Assembly (NCBI RefSeq): GCF_000613445.1
Contig: NZ_BAIZ01000002.1
Location: 62,001-126,000 of the forward strand
Source: Hoylesella shahii DSM 15611 = JCM 12083
GTDB taxonomy: Bacteria; Bacteroidota; Bacteroidia; Bacteroidales; Bacteroidaceae
Direction of reading: 5' to 3'
Length of the DNA: 64,000 nt
Positions 1-9,243 of this stretch are shown in pieces; positions within the stretch are counted from its first letter, which is position 1; every line of letters starts with the position of its first letter. A program made the translations under genes and the position numbers. The notes under the pieces were generated by a model. The model had not been told where the DNA came from. It did no database searches and saw only the letters and a list, made by a program, of their open reading frames with translations.

Positions 1-50
1 TTCCAACTTGCGATTGGGGAAAAATAATCGTTTCACAACAGTTATTATAC

Positions 51-602
51 CTAGAAGTCTGAAGCCTTATCTATATAATAAATGGGTCCATATTTTAGCC
101 ATAAATAAAGGCGAGGAACGCCATCGTTAGCATTTCCCTTTGTTAGTACAACTGAACCTAACCATTCTCCACTCGTTTTTGGATTTTCCCCAAACCAATA
201 AAACCTTAGGAAACTTCCGGTATTAAAAGTCCCGCATTTATCTCCATATTTTTGTTTGAGCAGGGAATATAGCGCATCAACATCAGCCTCTGCCGCTTTT
301 TGTTCGTCAGAATTATAGATTTTCCAAAATTCAGCATGGTTAAAATAGGTATTTTTATCGTCTCTCTGAAAGTTAAATTCCCCCTTGTTGAAACTAATAT
401 CTCCCATGGTTAAACCAAAAACGTGAAGTCCTCCTTCTTTTGCAAACACACTTGTTGTCCCAAACCGTTCCTCAAGGCGGCTCTTAACATAATCGTATGA
501 ACTTCCAAACTTTATGCCTAGAACCGATTGTGCACTACATGTAGTAACTTGGGTAATTAAGAGGACTAAAAATAAAAGTACATTTTTTATACCTGTAATC
601 AT
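51..602 (-). CDS. Secreted protein of unknown function, 183 aa
   Basis: I do not recognise the family. The start chosen is the ATG at 602: it gives a short basic N-terminus, a hydrophobic stretch (LLFLVLLITQ) and a plausible signal peptidase I site after TCSA, whereas the longer reading frame to 716 adds a non-signal-like extension. The mature part begins QSVLGIKFGSSYDYVKSRLEERFG, a short alpha/beta start seen in small exported Bacteroidetes proteins. An A-rich AAAGAAAAC precedes the start. The protein is rich in aromatic residues near its C-terminus (LRLYLWLKYGPIYYID) and has no obvious catalytic motif. It is probably periplasmic. No neighbour suggests a role. Confidence 0.65.
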   Translation of the reverse strand: MITGIKNVLLFLVLLITQVTTCSAQSVLGIKFGSSYDYVKSRLEERFGTTSVFAKEGGLHVFGLTMGDISFNKGEFNFQRDDKNTYFNHAEFWKIYNSDEQKAAEADVDALYSLLKQKYGDKCGTFNTGSFLRFYWFGENPKTSGEWLGSVVLTKGNANDGVPRLYLWLKYGPIYYIDKASDF

Positions 603-864
603 AATTTTAAAGTTTTCTTTAATGGTAAAAATCAAATTGTTGTGTGGGTTAAAAGGCAAAAACGGGAACTTAAGGATGAGCAATTTAATAAATCCTAGAT
701 GGATTTCTACATACAACTAGTGTTGTATATAGTATTGGATTCCTTTTCTAACATGATACGTTACGCATCTATTATGGCTCTGTTTTTGTTTATCCACAAA
801 GGAGATTGTAATCCCTTGCATTCGAGAAACCTATAAGAGGAACACCCTAGCATTCCCCCTTTTG

Positions 865-938
865 TGACCCCGGCGGGATTCAAACCCACGACTTCAGGAA
901 CCGGAATCCTGCGTTCTATTCAGCTGAACTACGAGGCC
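865..938 (-). tRNA. tRNA-Arg (anticodon CCG)
   Basis: The reverse complement folds as a full cloverleaf of 74 nt. The acceptor is GGCCTCG against CGGGGTC (with G-U pairs). The anticodon arm is CAGGA-TTCCGGT-TCCTG, which puts CCG at positions 34-36. The T arm is GTGGG-TTTGAAT-CCCGC. The discriminator base is A and the CCA is not encoded. It reads CGG arginine codons. A two-box promoter lies just upstream at 958-988. Confidence 0.95.
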
Positions 939-957
939 TTTGTTACTTATTGCGCTG

Positions 958-988
958 CAAAAGTAAGCATTTTTGTTGGTTTGAGCAA
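958..988 (-). promoter_or_regulatory. Bacteroidetes-type promoter of tRNA-Arg
   Basis: Reading the minus strand, TACTTTTG (965-958) matches the TAnnTTTG -7 box. A TTG (988-986) lies 20 bp upstream. Transcription would begin roughly ten bases before the tRNA 5' end at 938. Confidence 0.6.
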
Positions 989-1213
989 ATGTGTTGGCGC
1001 TAAATATAAAGGCGGTTTGGAGTTATCTGCATGGCGGTTAAATCTTTAGCAAGGCCACTTGCAGGGATGAAACAACTGCGGTGAGGGCGAAAGAGACTTT
1101 TATGATGTATGTAATTAAGGTTCTTTTGGTTGCTAAATGATGGAGTTTGATGAAGTTTTGCATCAAATTGTGACATTCTTTTCCGTGTTTCGTCCATTTA
1201 TTGTTTAATTTGC

Positions 1214-1221
1214 TACCTTTG
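1214..1221 (+). promoter_or_regulatory. -7 box of asnA
   Basis: TACCTTTG matches the Bacteroidetes -7 consensus 25 bp before the asnA start codon. No good TTG -33 box is visible at 19-20 bp. The rest of the 300-base gap between the tRNA and asnA shows nothing else. Confidence 0.5.
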
Positions 1222-1245
1222 CACAACAAAATAATATTTCGTAAG

Positions 1246-2283
1246 ATGAGTACATTGATAAAGCCAAATGGTTACCATGCACACTTAGACAAGGTGAGAA
1301 CGGAGCAAGCAATAAAGCTGATAAAGGACTTTTTCCAGCAAAATCTCTCCACCGAACTACGCTTGCGCCGAGTTACGGCACCGCTTTTCGTGATGCAAGG
1401 ACTGGGCATTAACGACGATCTTAACGGCATAGAACGCCCCGTTACCTTTCCTATTAAAGACTTGGGAGACGCGCGTGCCGAGGTGGTGCATTCGTTGGCC
1501 AAGTGGAAACGCCTAACGTTGGCCGAATATAAGATTAAACCAGGCTATGGCATTTACACGGATATGAATGCCATTAGGGCCGATGAGGAGTTGGATAATC
1601 TGCATTCGCTCTATGTAGACCAGTGGGATTGGGAGATGGTTATCACCCCCGAACAGCGCACCTTGCACTTTTTGGAACAAACGGTGCGCCGCATTTATGC
1701 TGCCATTTTACGCACCGAGTATCTCACTTGCGAAACTTATCCTGGTTTGCAGCCGTTTCTGCCTGCCGATATTCATATTGTGCACAGCGAAGAGTTGCTG
1801 CAGATGTATCCCAATCTTACAGCAAAAGAACGCGAAGACGCCATTTGCCAAAAGTATGGCGCAGTGTTTATTGTGGGTATTGGGGGTGAGCTTAGCGATG
1901 GTAAACCACACGATGGACGCGCGCCCGACTATGATGACTGGTCGACAGAGGCCGAAAATGGCCGCTTTGGACTTAATGGCGACATCCTTATATGGTATCC
2001 TGTGCTGGGGCGTTCGGTGGAATTGTCGTCGATGGGCATACGCGTTAACGATGAGGCTTTGTTGCGACAACTGCAAATTAGAGGTCAAGAGCATCGTGCA
2101 CAATTATATTTTCATCGGCAATTGCTTTCGGGTAAACTGCCTTTATGCATAGGCGGTGGCATAGGACAAAGTCGCTTGTGTATGGTTTTGCTGCAAAAGG
2201 CGCATGTGGGCGAAATTCAAGCCAGTATCTGGAGCGACGAAATGCGCGCCGAATGCCAAGCTGCGGGCATGCCTTTGATTTAA
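1246..2283 (+). CDS. asnA: Aspartate-ammonia ligase (asparagine synthetase A)
   Basis: AsnA makes asparagine from aspartate, ammonia and ATP, giving AMP and diphosphate, in the cytoplasm; it is a class II aminoacyl-tRNA-synthetase-like fold. The 345-residue length fits the family (about 330-345). Recognisable segments include the N-terminal FFQQNLSTELRLRRVTAPLF, GLNDDLNG-like GINDDLNGIERPV, the Y/DMNAIR segment and the C-terminal ATP-binding motif CIGGGIGQSRLCMVLL. The start at 1246 (MSTLIKPNG) was chosen because the upstream codons overlap the promoter and it matches the usual N-terminus. It stands alone, with a tRNA-Arg upstream on the other strand and a long non-coding region downstream. 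There is no sign of damage. Confidence 0.95.
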   Translation: MSTLIKPNGYHAHLDKVRTEQAIKLIKDFFQQNLSTELRLRRVTAPLFVMQGLGINDDLNGIERPVTFPIKDLGDARAEVVHSLAKWKRLTLAEYKIKPGYGIYTDMNAIRADEELDNLHSLYVDQWDWEMVITPEQRTLHFLEQTVRRIYAAILRTEYLTCETYPGLQPFLPADIHIVHSEELLQMYPNLTAKEREDAICQKYGAVFIVGIGGELSDGKPHDGRAPDYDDWSTEAENGRFGLNGDILIWYPVLGRSVELSSMGIRVNDEALLRQLQIRGQEHRAQLYFHRQLLSGKLPLCIGGGIGQSRLCMVLLQKAHVGEIQASIWSDEMRAECQAAGMPLI

Positions 2284-2387
2284 TCCAAATCTGTAGGTAC
2301 ACTGCTTTGTGCATGTTTTATGGTGCAGTAATTGTGGCTCGTGCCTTTGTTTGGCTCGATATTGCAAGGCTTATAGGTAGATGAGAT

Positions 2388-3015
2388 TGTAAAATATTTA
2401 TACTAAATTTTAACATTATGAGTGCCTTCGCCGTAAAAAATCTGGGCGTTGGGCTTATTTGCACGCGTATTTTTAAAGTTTGTAACCGTTTGATTTACTG
2501 GTGGTTGTGGCGGAAAAGGCGAAAATTTCGCCCTTTTTACGTGTAAAAGGCGTACAAAGCATGGTAAAACGCTTTGTAAAAAGCAGCAAGCGGATTTTCT
2601 TTTAAATCGAGAAAATAGGTCATAAATACTATTGTTTAAGCCATTTTTTGTGTTTTTTAGAAGCTATTTGCAGCAAATTGCCCTGCGTTTAGCAACAAAA
2701 CACCTTGCGTTTTGTTGCTAAATGCAGGGCGTTTTGTTGCTAAATGCATTGCGTTTTGCTGCTAAATGCAAGGTGTTTTGGTGCTAATTGGTCAGTAAAG
2801 TCAAGTGTTTTTGCTGCATTTTTTGGTTGTTGCGAATGCAAAATTTCGAGATTTTTCTTCAAAAAGAAAGGCAAAAACATAGTGTTTTGCAAATGCGAGT
2901 GGGGAGAAGGGCTTGTTGTTAGTTGCAAATCTTGTCTGTTTTGCGCATTTTATATCGCTTTTACGAGTATATTTTTCTAGAATGTTTCGGCTAGAAAGCG
3001 TGTTTTGTAAAATAT
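2388..3015 (+). repeat. Intergenic repeat element with 22-nt array (copy 1)
   Basis: This 628-bp AT-rich stretch lies between the convergent asnA and dnaX genes and holds no convincing gene. TGTAAAATATT at 2388 and TGTAAAATAT at 3006 sit at its two ends in the same orientation. Inside, GCGTTTTG-type units start at 2707, 2729, 2751 and 2773, an exact 22-base period. A perfect 14-bp inverted repeat (2688-2701 with 2709-2722, loop accttgc) opens the array. The array runs opposite to those at 21.1 and 44.8 kb. The end sequence (TCTAGAATG...TTTGTAAAATAtattta) resembles the end of the 44.6 kb element. The function is unknown. Confidence 0.6.
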
Positions 3016-3146
3016 ATTTACCTAATTAACAATTTTGTGTTACATGCTTAGTTGCAAAACAAGTTGCTTGTTACGTGGCATTGGTCAGCATCTTGGCATA
3101 AGATGAAAATAAGGAGCAACGATGCACACAGCCACAAAACAAATCG

Positions 3147-3182
3147 CCCATGGCTATTTACCACGAAGTAAACAGCCATGGG
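3147..3182 (-). terminator. dnaX terminator hairpin
   Basis: A 15-bp stem with one mismatch (3147-3161 with 3168-3182, loop cacgaa) lies just past the dnaX tail. On the minus strand it is followed by a T-rich run, as expected for an intrinsic terminator. Confidence 0.6.
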
Positions 3183-3202
3183 CCACCCTAAATGTATCAT
3201 TA

Positions 3203-5022
3203 TTAAGCGAGTTCCAGGCCCAGTGCGTTGCGCAGTTTGTCGATGGCAGGATTAGCTTTAAGCATGTTTTCGTAAATTTCTTTTTTAGAAAGAATACGCT
3301 TCATCTCCTCCATCTTGGCCAATCGGATGTGCAATTTCAGTTGTCCGTTGTGCAAGTATTTCGCCAGTCCGCCTTCAATGCGTGTTCGGATATTGTTCAC
3401 CTCTTCCATCACAATTTCGTTATCGGCCAGCACCTCTATGTTGGGGAAATCGGTAATGCGTGGTTGCATGTTCTTCATGCGCGTTGCAATGGCCACCATA
3501 GCTTGCGGCATGCGGTTGCAAAGGGCCATCCATTGCAGTTCAAGTTCTTCTTGCGAGAACACGTTGCACTCTTCTTTATTTGTAATCTCCTCTTCTTTCA
3601 CCACTCCCATTTTTTCCGGTCCGCGTTTAAGGTCGGCAAACGAAGTACAAGTTGTGCAATTTCAGTTTCCCCGTAGGCATTCCGGTGCGTATTGTTGGCA
3701 GTGGGTGTGCTACTGGTTTGAAGCGAAGTTGTTGTAGCAGTATTGGCAGGGTTGGGAGACGCGGTAGCGAGCGCGATTATTGTTTCGGTGCGCGTTGCCG
3801 ATGTAGTGCGCGCCATTGTTTTCTCCCCACCGACCACCTGTTGAGCCGGTTTTGGTTGGGGAGAGGCAAGTTTTCTGAACAGGGATTTCAAGCTCTTGGG
3901 GCTACGCCCCGCAGCAGGTTCGTCTTCGGGTTGCGTTATTTGCGCCACTTGTATAAGGGTAAGTTCTACCAGAAGTCGCTTATTGCTGCTTGCTCGATAC
4001 TGAATATCGCATTGGTTCATCACCTGCAAGGCCTTATAAAGAAAAGGCGTGGGGCATTTTTGAGCCTGTGCTTTAAAGCGTTCGCGTTGTCGTGCGCTCA
4101 CTTCGAGCAGAGGCAAGGTGCTCTCGTCTTTGGCCATGAGCACATTGCGTACATGCGAAGCCAAACCGTTAACTAGGTTTCCACCATCAAAGCCTTTAGC
4201 AATGATGTTGTTTACCAGCAGCATGATGTCGCTCACTTTGTTTTCAATGGCCAGGTCTATGATGTTAAAATAATTATCGCTATCAAGCACATTGAGGTCG
4301 GCAATCACGCTTTCGTAGGTGAGATTGCCTTGAGCAAAGCTCGCTGCTTGGTCGAAAATAGATAGTGCGTCGCGCATGCCCCCGTCTGCTTTTTCGGCAA
4401 TCACGGCCAGCGCTTCTTCTTCGTAGGCAATGCCTTCTTTTTCGGCCACGCCTTTAAGGTGGTCGATAATTCCCGGAACAGTCATTCGCTCGAAGTCGTA
4501 AATTTGGCATCTCGACAAGATGGTGGGTAAAATCTTGTGCTTTTCGGTAGTAGCCAAAATAAAGATGACGTGTGCGGGCGGCTCTTCCAGTGTTTTAAGA
4601 AAGGCGTTAAAGGCCGCCGTAGAGAGCATGTGCACCTCATCGATGATGAAAACCTTGTATTTACCCACCTGTGGTGGAATGCGTGTTTGGTCCATCAGCG
4701 TCTTGATGTTCTCTACCGAGTTGTTGCTGGCCGCGTCTAGCTCGAAGATGTTGTACGAACGTTGGTCGTTAAAGGCCTCGCAGCTTTCGCAATGGTTACA
4801 TGCTTCGCCCGCTTCGGTGGGTGTAAGGCAGTTAATGGCTTTGGCAAAGATGCGTGCGCAGGTGGTTTTGCCCACGCCTCGCGGACCGCAAAAGAGGTAT
4901 GCGTGGGCCAGTTTTCCGCTTTTTACCGCGTTTTTCAGCGTTGTGGTAAGAGCCGATTGGCCCACCACCGAGTCGAAAGACATGGGTCGGTATTTGCGCG
5001 CCGATACGATATATTCTCCCAT
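3203..5022 (-). CDS. dnaX: DNA polymerase III subunits gamma and tau (frame broken near 3612)
   Basis: DnaX is the clamp-loader ATPase of the replicase. The upstream frame (5022 to 3598, 474 aa) begins MGEYIVSARKYRPMSFDSVVGQ and carries Walker A GPRGVGKT (residues 46-53), a cysteine-rich zinc site (AGEACNHCESC), the Walker B DEVH and the SRC sensor. It stops at KKWEW. The downstream frame (3610 to 3203) continues with the C-terminal tau region (FSQEELELQWMALCNRMPQA...LGLELA). The junction is a run of six A in the mRNA (CGG AAA AAA TGG): a -1 shift there, or a seventh A, joins the frames into about 606 aa, the usual length. Loss of a base is the simplest reading because ten other genes here show the same fault. 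However, A-runs in dnaX are known slippage sites that make gamma and tau in other bacteria. A -7 box TAACTTTG lies at 5121-5114. Confidence 0.9.
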
Positions 5023-5292
5023 ACGTAGAAGTGTTGTGTTGCTTAATGTGTTTGGTAAAGGCCCAAGGAATGGTGTTTAGGGCCGTTAGTGGGGCGTGGT
5101 TTTGCCCGTGTTGCAAAGTTACGCATTATTTTTGGCTTTTCTTTTTGTTCGCGCTTTTTTATTGTTGGAGCGCAATATACGGCATGTGCGTCAAGGCTCA
5201 AAAGCTATTGCGAAGTGGCCAAAAAGTAGTTGCAGTAGAATTATTTACACAATAAGTGTGCTCGTGGTGCATGGCGATTGAAAAAAAAGTTG

Positions 5293-5300
5293 TAAGTTTG
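5293..5300 (+). promoter_or_regulatory. -7 box of the DivIC/FtsB gene
   Basis: TAAGTTTG lies 20 bp before the start at 5321 and matches TAnnTTTG. There is no well-spaced -33 TTG. The divergent dnaX -7 box is at 5121-5114. Confidence 0.5.
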
Positions 5301-5320
5301 CAACAAATATCTAAGCTATA

Positions 5321-5659
5321 ATGAGCAGCAAATGGACTGAACTGGGGAGGATGCTTAACCACTATCGTTACTTAATCGTAATAGTAGTGGGCATACTTAT
5401 CGTTGTGTTTATCGACGATAACAGCATTATGCGCCGTTTTCAGTACGAACTACAGATAAGTGATTTAAAGAAACAAATAAAAGAATATAATGAACGGCAC
5501 AACACCGACTCGGAAAGGCTACGCCAATTGAGGCGCGACCCCAAAGCCATTGAGAAGATAGCACGTGAGCGCTACTTTATGAAAACCGACGACGAAGATA
5601 TCTATGTGCTGAGCGACGATGAGAAACCTACACAAAAACAAGATGAAACAACTGAATAA
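5321..5659 (+). CDS. DivIC/FtsB-family septum formation protein
   Basis: This 112-residue bitopic protein has a short cytoplasmic start, one membrane helix (YLIVIVVGILIVVFI, about residues 18-32) and a periplasmic coiled coil (LQISDLKKQIKEYNERHNTDSER). It ends with the conserved RRDPKAIEKIARERYFM segment typical of DivIC/FtsB, then an acidic tail. Such proteins bridge FtsL and FtsQ in the divisome. The gene overlaps the next one by 17 bases, suggesting a two-gene operon behind the TAAGTTTG box. Confidence 0.85.
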   Translation: MSSKWTELGRMLNHYRYLIVIVVGILIVVFIDDNSIMRRFQYELQISDLKKQIKEYNERHNTDSERLRQLRRDPKAIEKIARERYFMKTDDEDIYVLSDDEKPTQKQDETTE

Positions 5660-6056
5660 AATACAAACCATTGTGTTTGCCGTGGGTGGTGTGCTGATGG
5701 TTATTGGTGCTGGCTGCTTTGCTTTTATGTGGCACCAGCAGGTGGTTTGTTGGCTGTTTTTGGCTGGAGCGGTTATGTTCAGCCTGATGCAATCAATGCA
5801 AACCTATGAAGGTAGCGACTTTGTGCTGCGCCGATTAAAACGCATTCAGAGCGTGGCCAACATCTTTTTTATGCTTTCGGGCATATTAATGGTAGACACC
5901 GCCTTTATGTTTTTTCGCCCCATTTTTAATAGTGCTATTACCTATGTAGACTATTTGTACAATAAATGGGTGGTGTTGCTGCTCATTGCAGCCTTTTTAG
6001 AGATATATACTGTGCATCGCATAGATTCAGAAATGAAGAAATGCAAAAATAAATAA
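5643..6056 (+). CDS. Small membrane protein, four predicted helices
   Basis: The family is uncharacterised. I use the ATG at 5643 (MKQLNKIQTIVFAVGG, 137 aa) because it follows the A-rich end of the upstream gene and gives a normal N-terminus. Four hydrophobic stretches are visible (IVFAVGGVLMVIGAGCFAF, VVCWLFLAGAVMFSLM, IFFMLSGILMVDTAFMFF, WVVLLLIAAFLEIY). A positively charged RRLKR lies between the second and third. It ends with a lysine-rich tail. It is translationally coupled to the DivIC/FtsB gene, so a role in the envelope is possible but unproven. Confidence 0.75.
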   Translation: MKQLNKIQTIVFAVGGVLMVIGAGCFAFMWHQQVVCWLFLAGAVMFSLMQSMQTYEGSDFVLRRLKRIQSVANIFFMLSGILMVDTAFMFFRPIFNSAITYVDYLYNKWVVLLLIAAFLEIYTVHRIDSEMKKCKNK

Positions 6057-6200
6057 ACCTTAAGCACCGCTACACCTCTTTTATATATAAGTACGCCAAA
6101 AGCTGTTATGAAGCATTAGAGAATTTCTCAAAAAATACTTAAAAGACGGCTTAATGAATTAAATAGACTGAAATTAATTCGAAAACCCATAAAAGCGTAT

Positions 6201-6208
6201 TATCTTTG
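6201..6208 (+). promoter_or_regulatory. -7 box of the lipoprotein-pyrC operon
   Basis: TATCTTTG matches TAnnTTTG and lies 27 bp before the start at 6235. A TTC rather than TTG sits at the expected -33 place. Confidence 0.45.
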
Positions 6209-6234
6209 TGAAACCAGACAGAAACAATCAACTT

Positions 6235-7023
6235 ATGGAAAAACTTCTATATACATTGCTCGCGTTGGCGCTGCTTACATCATGTGGAGGCAGTTATAAC
6301 ATCGAAGGCACTTCCAATATTTCAACCCTTGACGGCCGAAAGCTATACCTGAAAGTGCTAAAAGATAATGAATACAAGAAACTTGACTCGTGTGACGTGG
6401 TGCATGGCAAGTTTGGATTCTCTGGCTCGCTAGACTCTGTGTGCATCGCTAATATCTTTATGGATGACGAAAGCGTGCTGCCTCTGGTGCTGGAAGATGG
6501 AAAAATCGTGGTGAAACTTGACGATGCACAACAAAGTGTGTCGGGAACGCCGCTAAACGATAAACTGTTTAAGTTCTTTAATAAGTACAACCAACTTAAA
6601 AATCAAGAACAAGAACTGCTGCATAAGCACGACCAAGCCATTATGAATGGTAGCAATATGGATGTGGTTAACGCTCGGCTGAACAGCGAAGCCGAACGCC
6701 TGTCGGGGCTTGAGGATAGGCTCATCACATCTTTTGTATGCGAAAACTTCGACAACGTGCTAGGTCCTGGCGTGTTTTTTATGGTTACTATAGGCTATGA
6801 TTACCCTGAACTAACCCCATGGATTGAAGACATCATGAGCAAAGCCACTGATAAGTTTAAGAACGATGCTTATGTGAAAGACTATTATGCCAAGGCGCAA
6901 GAGAACCAGCAGATTATGAATGGCATGAAAGATGTGCCCGTGTCTAATAGCGCACCTACCACAACAACGCCTCCTGTGGCACCTGCGCCCACGCCAAACG
7001 ATTTGGCTAAGCCTGCAAAATAA
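6235..7023 (+). CDS. DUF4369-type lipoprotein
   Basis: A 262-residue exported lipoprotein: MEKLLYTLLALALLTSCGG gives a lipobox LTSC. The following IEGTSNISTLDGRKLYLKVL and GKFGFSGSLDS...VLEDGKIVV resemble the DUF4369 beta-domain found at the front of many Bacteroidetes thioredoxin-like lipoproteins, but no CxxC redox domain follows. Instead there is a helical, charged segment (KNQEQELLHKHDQ) and a low-complexity Thr/Pro/Ala tail. The ATG at 6235 is preferred over 6208 because it starts at the signal peptide and because 6208 lies inside the promoter box. The stop overlaps the pyrC start (TAATG), so the two are co-translated, though no functional link is evident. Confidence 0.8.
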   Translation: MEKLLYTLLALALLTSCGGSYNIEGTSNISTLDGRKLYLKVLKDNEYKKLDSCDVVHGKFGFSGSLDSVCIANIFMDDESVLPLVLEDGKIVVKLDDAQQSVSGTPLNDKLFKFFNKYNQLKNQEQELLHKHDQAIMNGSNMDVVNARLNSEAERLSGLEDRLITSFVCENFDNVLGPGVFFMVTIGYDYPELTPWIEDIMSKATDKFKNDAYVKDYYAKAQENQQIMNGMKDVPVSNSAPTTTTPPVAPAPTPNDLAKPAK

Positions 7024-8351
7024 TGAAAACACTAATTTACGGTGCTACGATAGTAAACGAGGGAAGGGCATTTAAAGGATGCTTAACCCTTGACAACGAC
7101 CTGATAGAAAGTGTTGTTGAAGGCGAAGAAGTGCCACAAGGCACGTTTCAACGAAGGATTGATGCCACGGGATGTGTGGTTATGCCAGGCGTGATAGACG
7201 ACCATGTGCATTTTCGCGAACCCGGATTAACAGCTAAAGCCGACCTAGAGAGCGAGAGTAGAGCTGCTGCATACGGAGGCGTAACAACGTTTTTCGAAAT
7301 GCCCAACACACTTCCGCAGACCACAACACTCGAAGCACTGAACCAAAAACTGGAACTTGCAAAACACAAGAGCCATGTTAATTATAGCTTCTTCTTTGGA
7401 GCAACCAACCAAAACGCTGCCCTCTTTGAGCAGTTAGACACTAAGCGCCTGCCAGGCATTAAGCTTTTTATGGGCGCTAGCACAGGAAACATGCTGGTGG
7501 ATAGGCTTGAGACGCTTGAAATAATATTTAAGAACGCCCCGCTGCCCATCATGACGCATTGTGAAGACACTGTGCTGATTAACCAAAATATGGCCGAAGC
7601 CAAACGCTTGTATGGCGACGACCCTGCCATTGCGCATCATCCCCAAATAAGAAACGAAGAGGCTTGCTTCCGTTCGTCGGCATTGGCCGTGGAACTGGCC
7701 ACCAAATATGGTGCACAACTGCATGTGGCGCACCTCACCACCGCACGCGAATTACAGCTGTTTGGTCATCATCCGCTTATCACAGCCGAAGCTGTGATTG
7801 CCCATTTGTGGTTTTGCGATGACGATTATCGCACACGTGGCACAAGGATTAAATGTAATCCTGCAGTGAAAACACGGGCCGACCGCGAGGCTTTGCGTGC
7901 AGCATTAACCGATGGACGCATCACGGTGGTGGGCACCGACCATGCTCCGCATCTGCTTTCTGATAAAAAGGGTGGGGCGGGCAAAGCTGCTTCGGGCATG
8001 CCGATGGTGCAATTCTCGCTGCCTGCAATGCTCGAACTATGCGAAAAAGGCGTGCTAAGGATTGAAAGAGTGGTGGAACTGATGTGCCATGCACCGGCGC
8101 GATTGTTCGCAGTGAGCAAACGTGGATTTATTAAACCAGGATATAAGGCCGATTTGGCCATTGTTAAACGGGGCGAAGCTTGGACGGTGAACCAGGATTG
8201 CATACAAAGCAAATGCCAATGGAGCCCAATGGAGGGCGAACAATTCCGGTGGCGGGTGGTAACAACCATCTGTAACGGGCACCTTTTGCTTGATGAAAAC
8301 GGCATGTTCGATGCCCAATATCATGGCGAAGAGGTGGTATTCGAACATTGA
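7023..8351 (+). CDS. pyrC: Dihydroorotase
   Basis: Catalyses ring closure of carbamoyl aspartate to dihydroorotate in pyrimidine synthesis. The 442-residue protein belongs to the class I amidohydrolase-type dihydroorotases. It carries the metal motif DDHVHFREPG (about residue 59), the lysine in GIKLFMGAS, HCED, HVAHLTTA and the catalytic aspartate in VGTDHAPH. The start codon overlaps the stop of the upstream lipoprotein gene. The next gene begins 66 bases downstream. The length is normal and no residue appears to be missing. Confidence 0.95.
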   Translation: MKTLIYGATIVNEGRAFKGCLTLDNDLIESVVEGEEVPQGTFQRRIDATGCVVMPGVIDDHVHFREPGLTAKADLESESRAAAYGGVTTFFEMPNTLPQTTTLEALNQKLELAKHKSHVNYSFFFGATNQNAALFEQLDTKRLPGIKLFMGASTGNMLVDRLETLEIIFKNAPLPIMTHCEDTVLINQNMAEAKRLYGDDPAIAHHPQIRNEEACFRSSALAVELATKYGAQLHVAHLTTARELQLFGHHPLITAEAVIAHLWFCDDDYRTRGTRIKCNPAVKTRADREALRAALTDGRITVVGTDHAPHLLSDKKGGAGKAASGMPMVQFSLPAMLELCEKGVLRIERVVELMCHAPARLFAVSKRGFIKPGYKADLAIVKRGEAWTVNQDCIQSKCQWSPMEGEQFRWRVVTTICNGHLLLDENGMFDAQYHGEEVVFEH

Positions 8352-8416
8352 TGGGCTAGTGTGGCGCATGCGCCTTGATGCTGTTAACCCCCAAAATATA
8401 TTGCTATAATACAAAG

Positions 8417-9211
8417 ATGATATTAAAATATAAAGTCAACGAACTGCGCCCATATATCAGTTGGCTATACTTTTTCCACACATGGGGCATGAGTGGGAAA
8501 CCCAAAGAAGAGAAAGAGAAGTTGCGCAACGAGGCCGAAGAGATGCTCGATGTGATGGAAACGCGGTATGAAACGTTTGCCGTTTTTGATATTTTCGATG
8601 CCAACAGCGATGGCGACGACCTCCTTATAGGTGATAAACGCCTGCCCTTGCTGCGCCAACAGAAACCAAGAAGCGCTGGGGCACCCAATCTTTGCTTGGC
8701 CGACTTTGTGCGGCCGCTGGCCAGTGGCATAAAAGATAAGGTGGGAGCCTTTGCCACAACGATAGACCCAAGCATAGAACACGACTTCAAAAGCGATGAT
8801 TATCAGCAGATGATGGCTAAAGTGTTGGGTGAAAGATTGGCCGAGGCAACAGCCGAACGCATGCACGAAGAGGTGCGAAAACATTATTGGGGCTATGCGC
8901 CTGATGAAAATTTCGACCCACAAGAGTTGCTTAAAGAGCCTTATCAAGGTATTAGGCCAGCCGTGGGCTATCCCTCGATGCCAGACACAAGCGTAAATTT
9001 TCTGCTCAACGAACTTATTGATATGGGGCAGATAGGCATACATCTAACTCCCACAGGCATGATGCAACCGCATGCAAGCGTGTCGGGACTAATGTTCGCA
9101 CACCCCAAATCACAGTATTTTGATTTAGGAAAAATAGGCGAAGACCAACTAGCCGACTACGCCAAACGCCGTGGCGTTCCGTTGAATATGATAAAGAAAT
9201 TTGTGCAGTAA
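8417..9211 (+). CDS. Stand-alone methionine synthase (MetH) activation-domain protein
   Basis: The 264-residue sequence matches the reactivation domain found at the C-terminus of B12-dependent methionine synthase. It has IRPAVGYPSMPDTS followed by the SGLMFAHPKSQYFDLGKIG segment and DQLADYAKRRG. In MetH this domain binds S-adenosylmethionine and supports reductive remethylation of cob(II)alamin. No homocysteine, folate or B12 domain is present here, so the protein is either a detached subunit of a split MetH or a paralogue used elsewhere. The start at 8417 follows an AAAG stretch and avoids an unlikely extension. It lies 66 bases after pyrC on the same strand. Confidence 0.85.
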   Translation: MILKYKVNELRPYISWLYFFHTWGMSGKPKEEKEKLRNEAEEMLDVMETRYETFAVFDIFDANSDGDDLLIGDKRLPLLRQQKPRSAGAPNLCLADFVRPLASGIKDKVGAFATTIDPSIEHDFKSDDYQQMMAKVLGERLAEATAERMHEEVRKHYWGYAPDENFDPQELLKEPYQGIRPAVGYPSMPDTSVNFLLNELIDMGQIGIHLTPTGMMQPHASVSGLMFAHPKSQYFDLGKIGEDQLADYAKRRGVPLNMIKKFVQ

Positions 9212-9243
9212 GCACAATAGGGCGTAAATAGAATATTAAGCAA

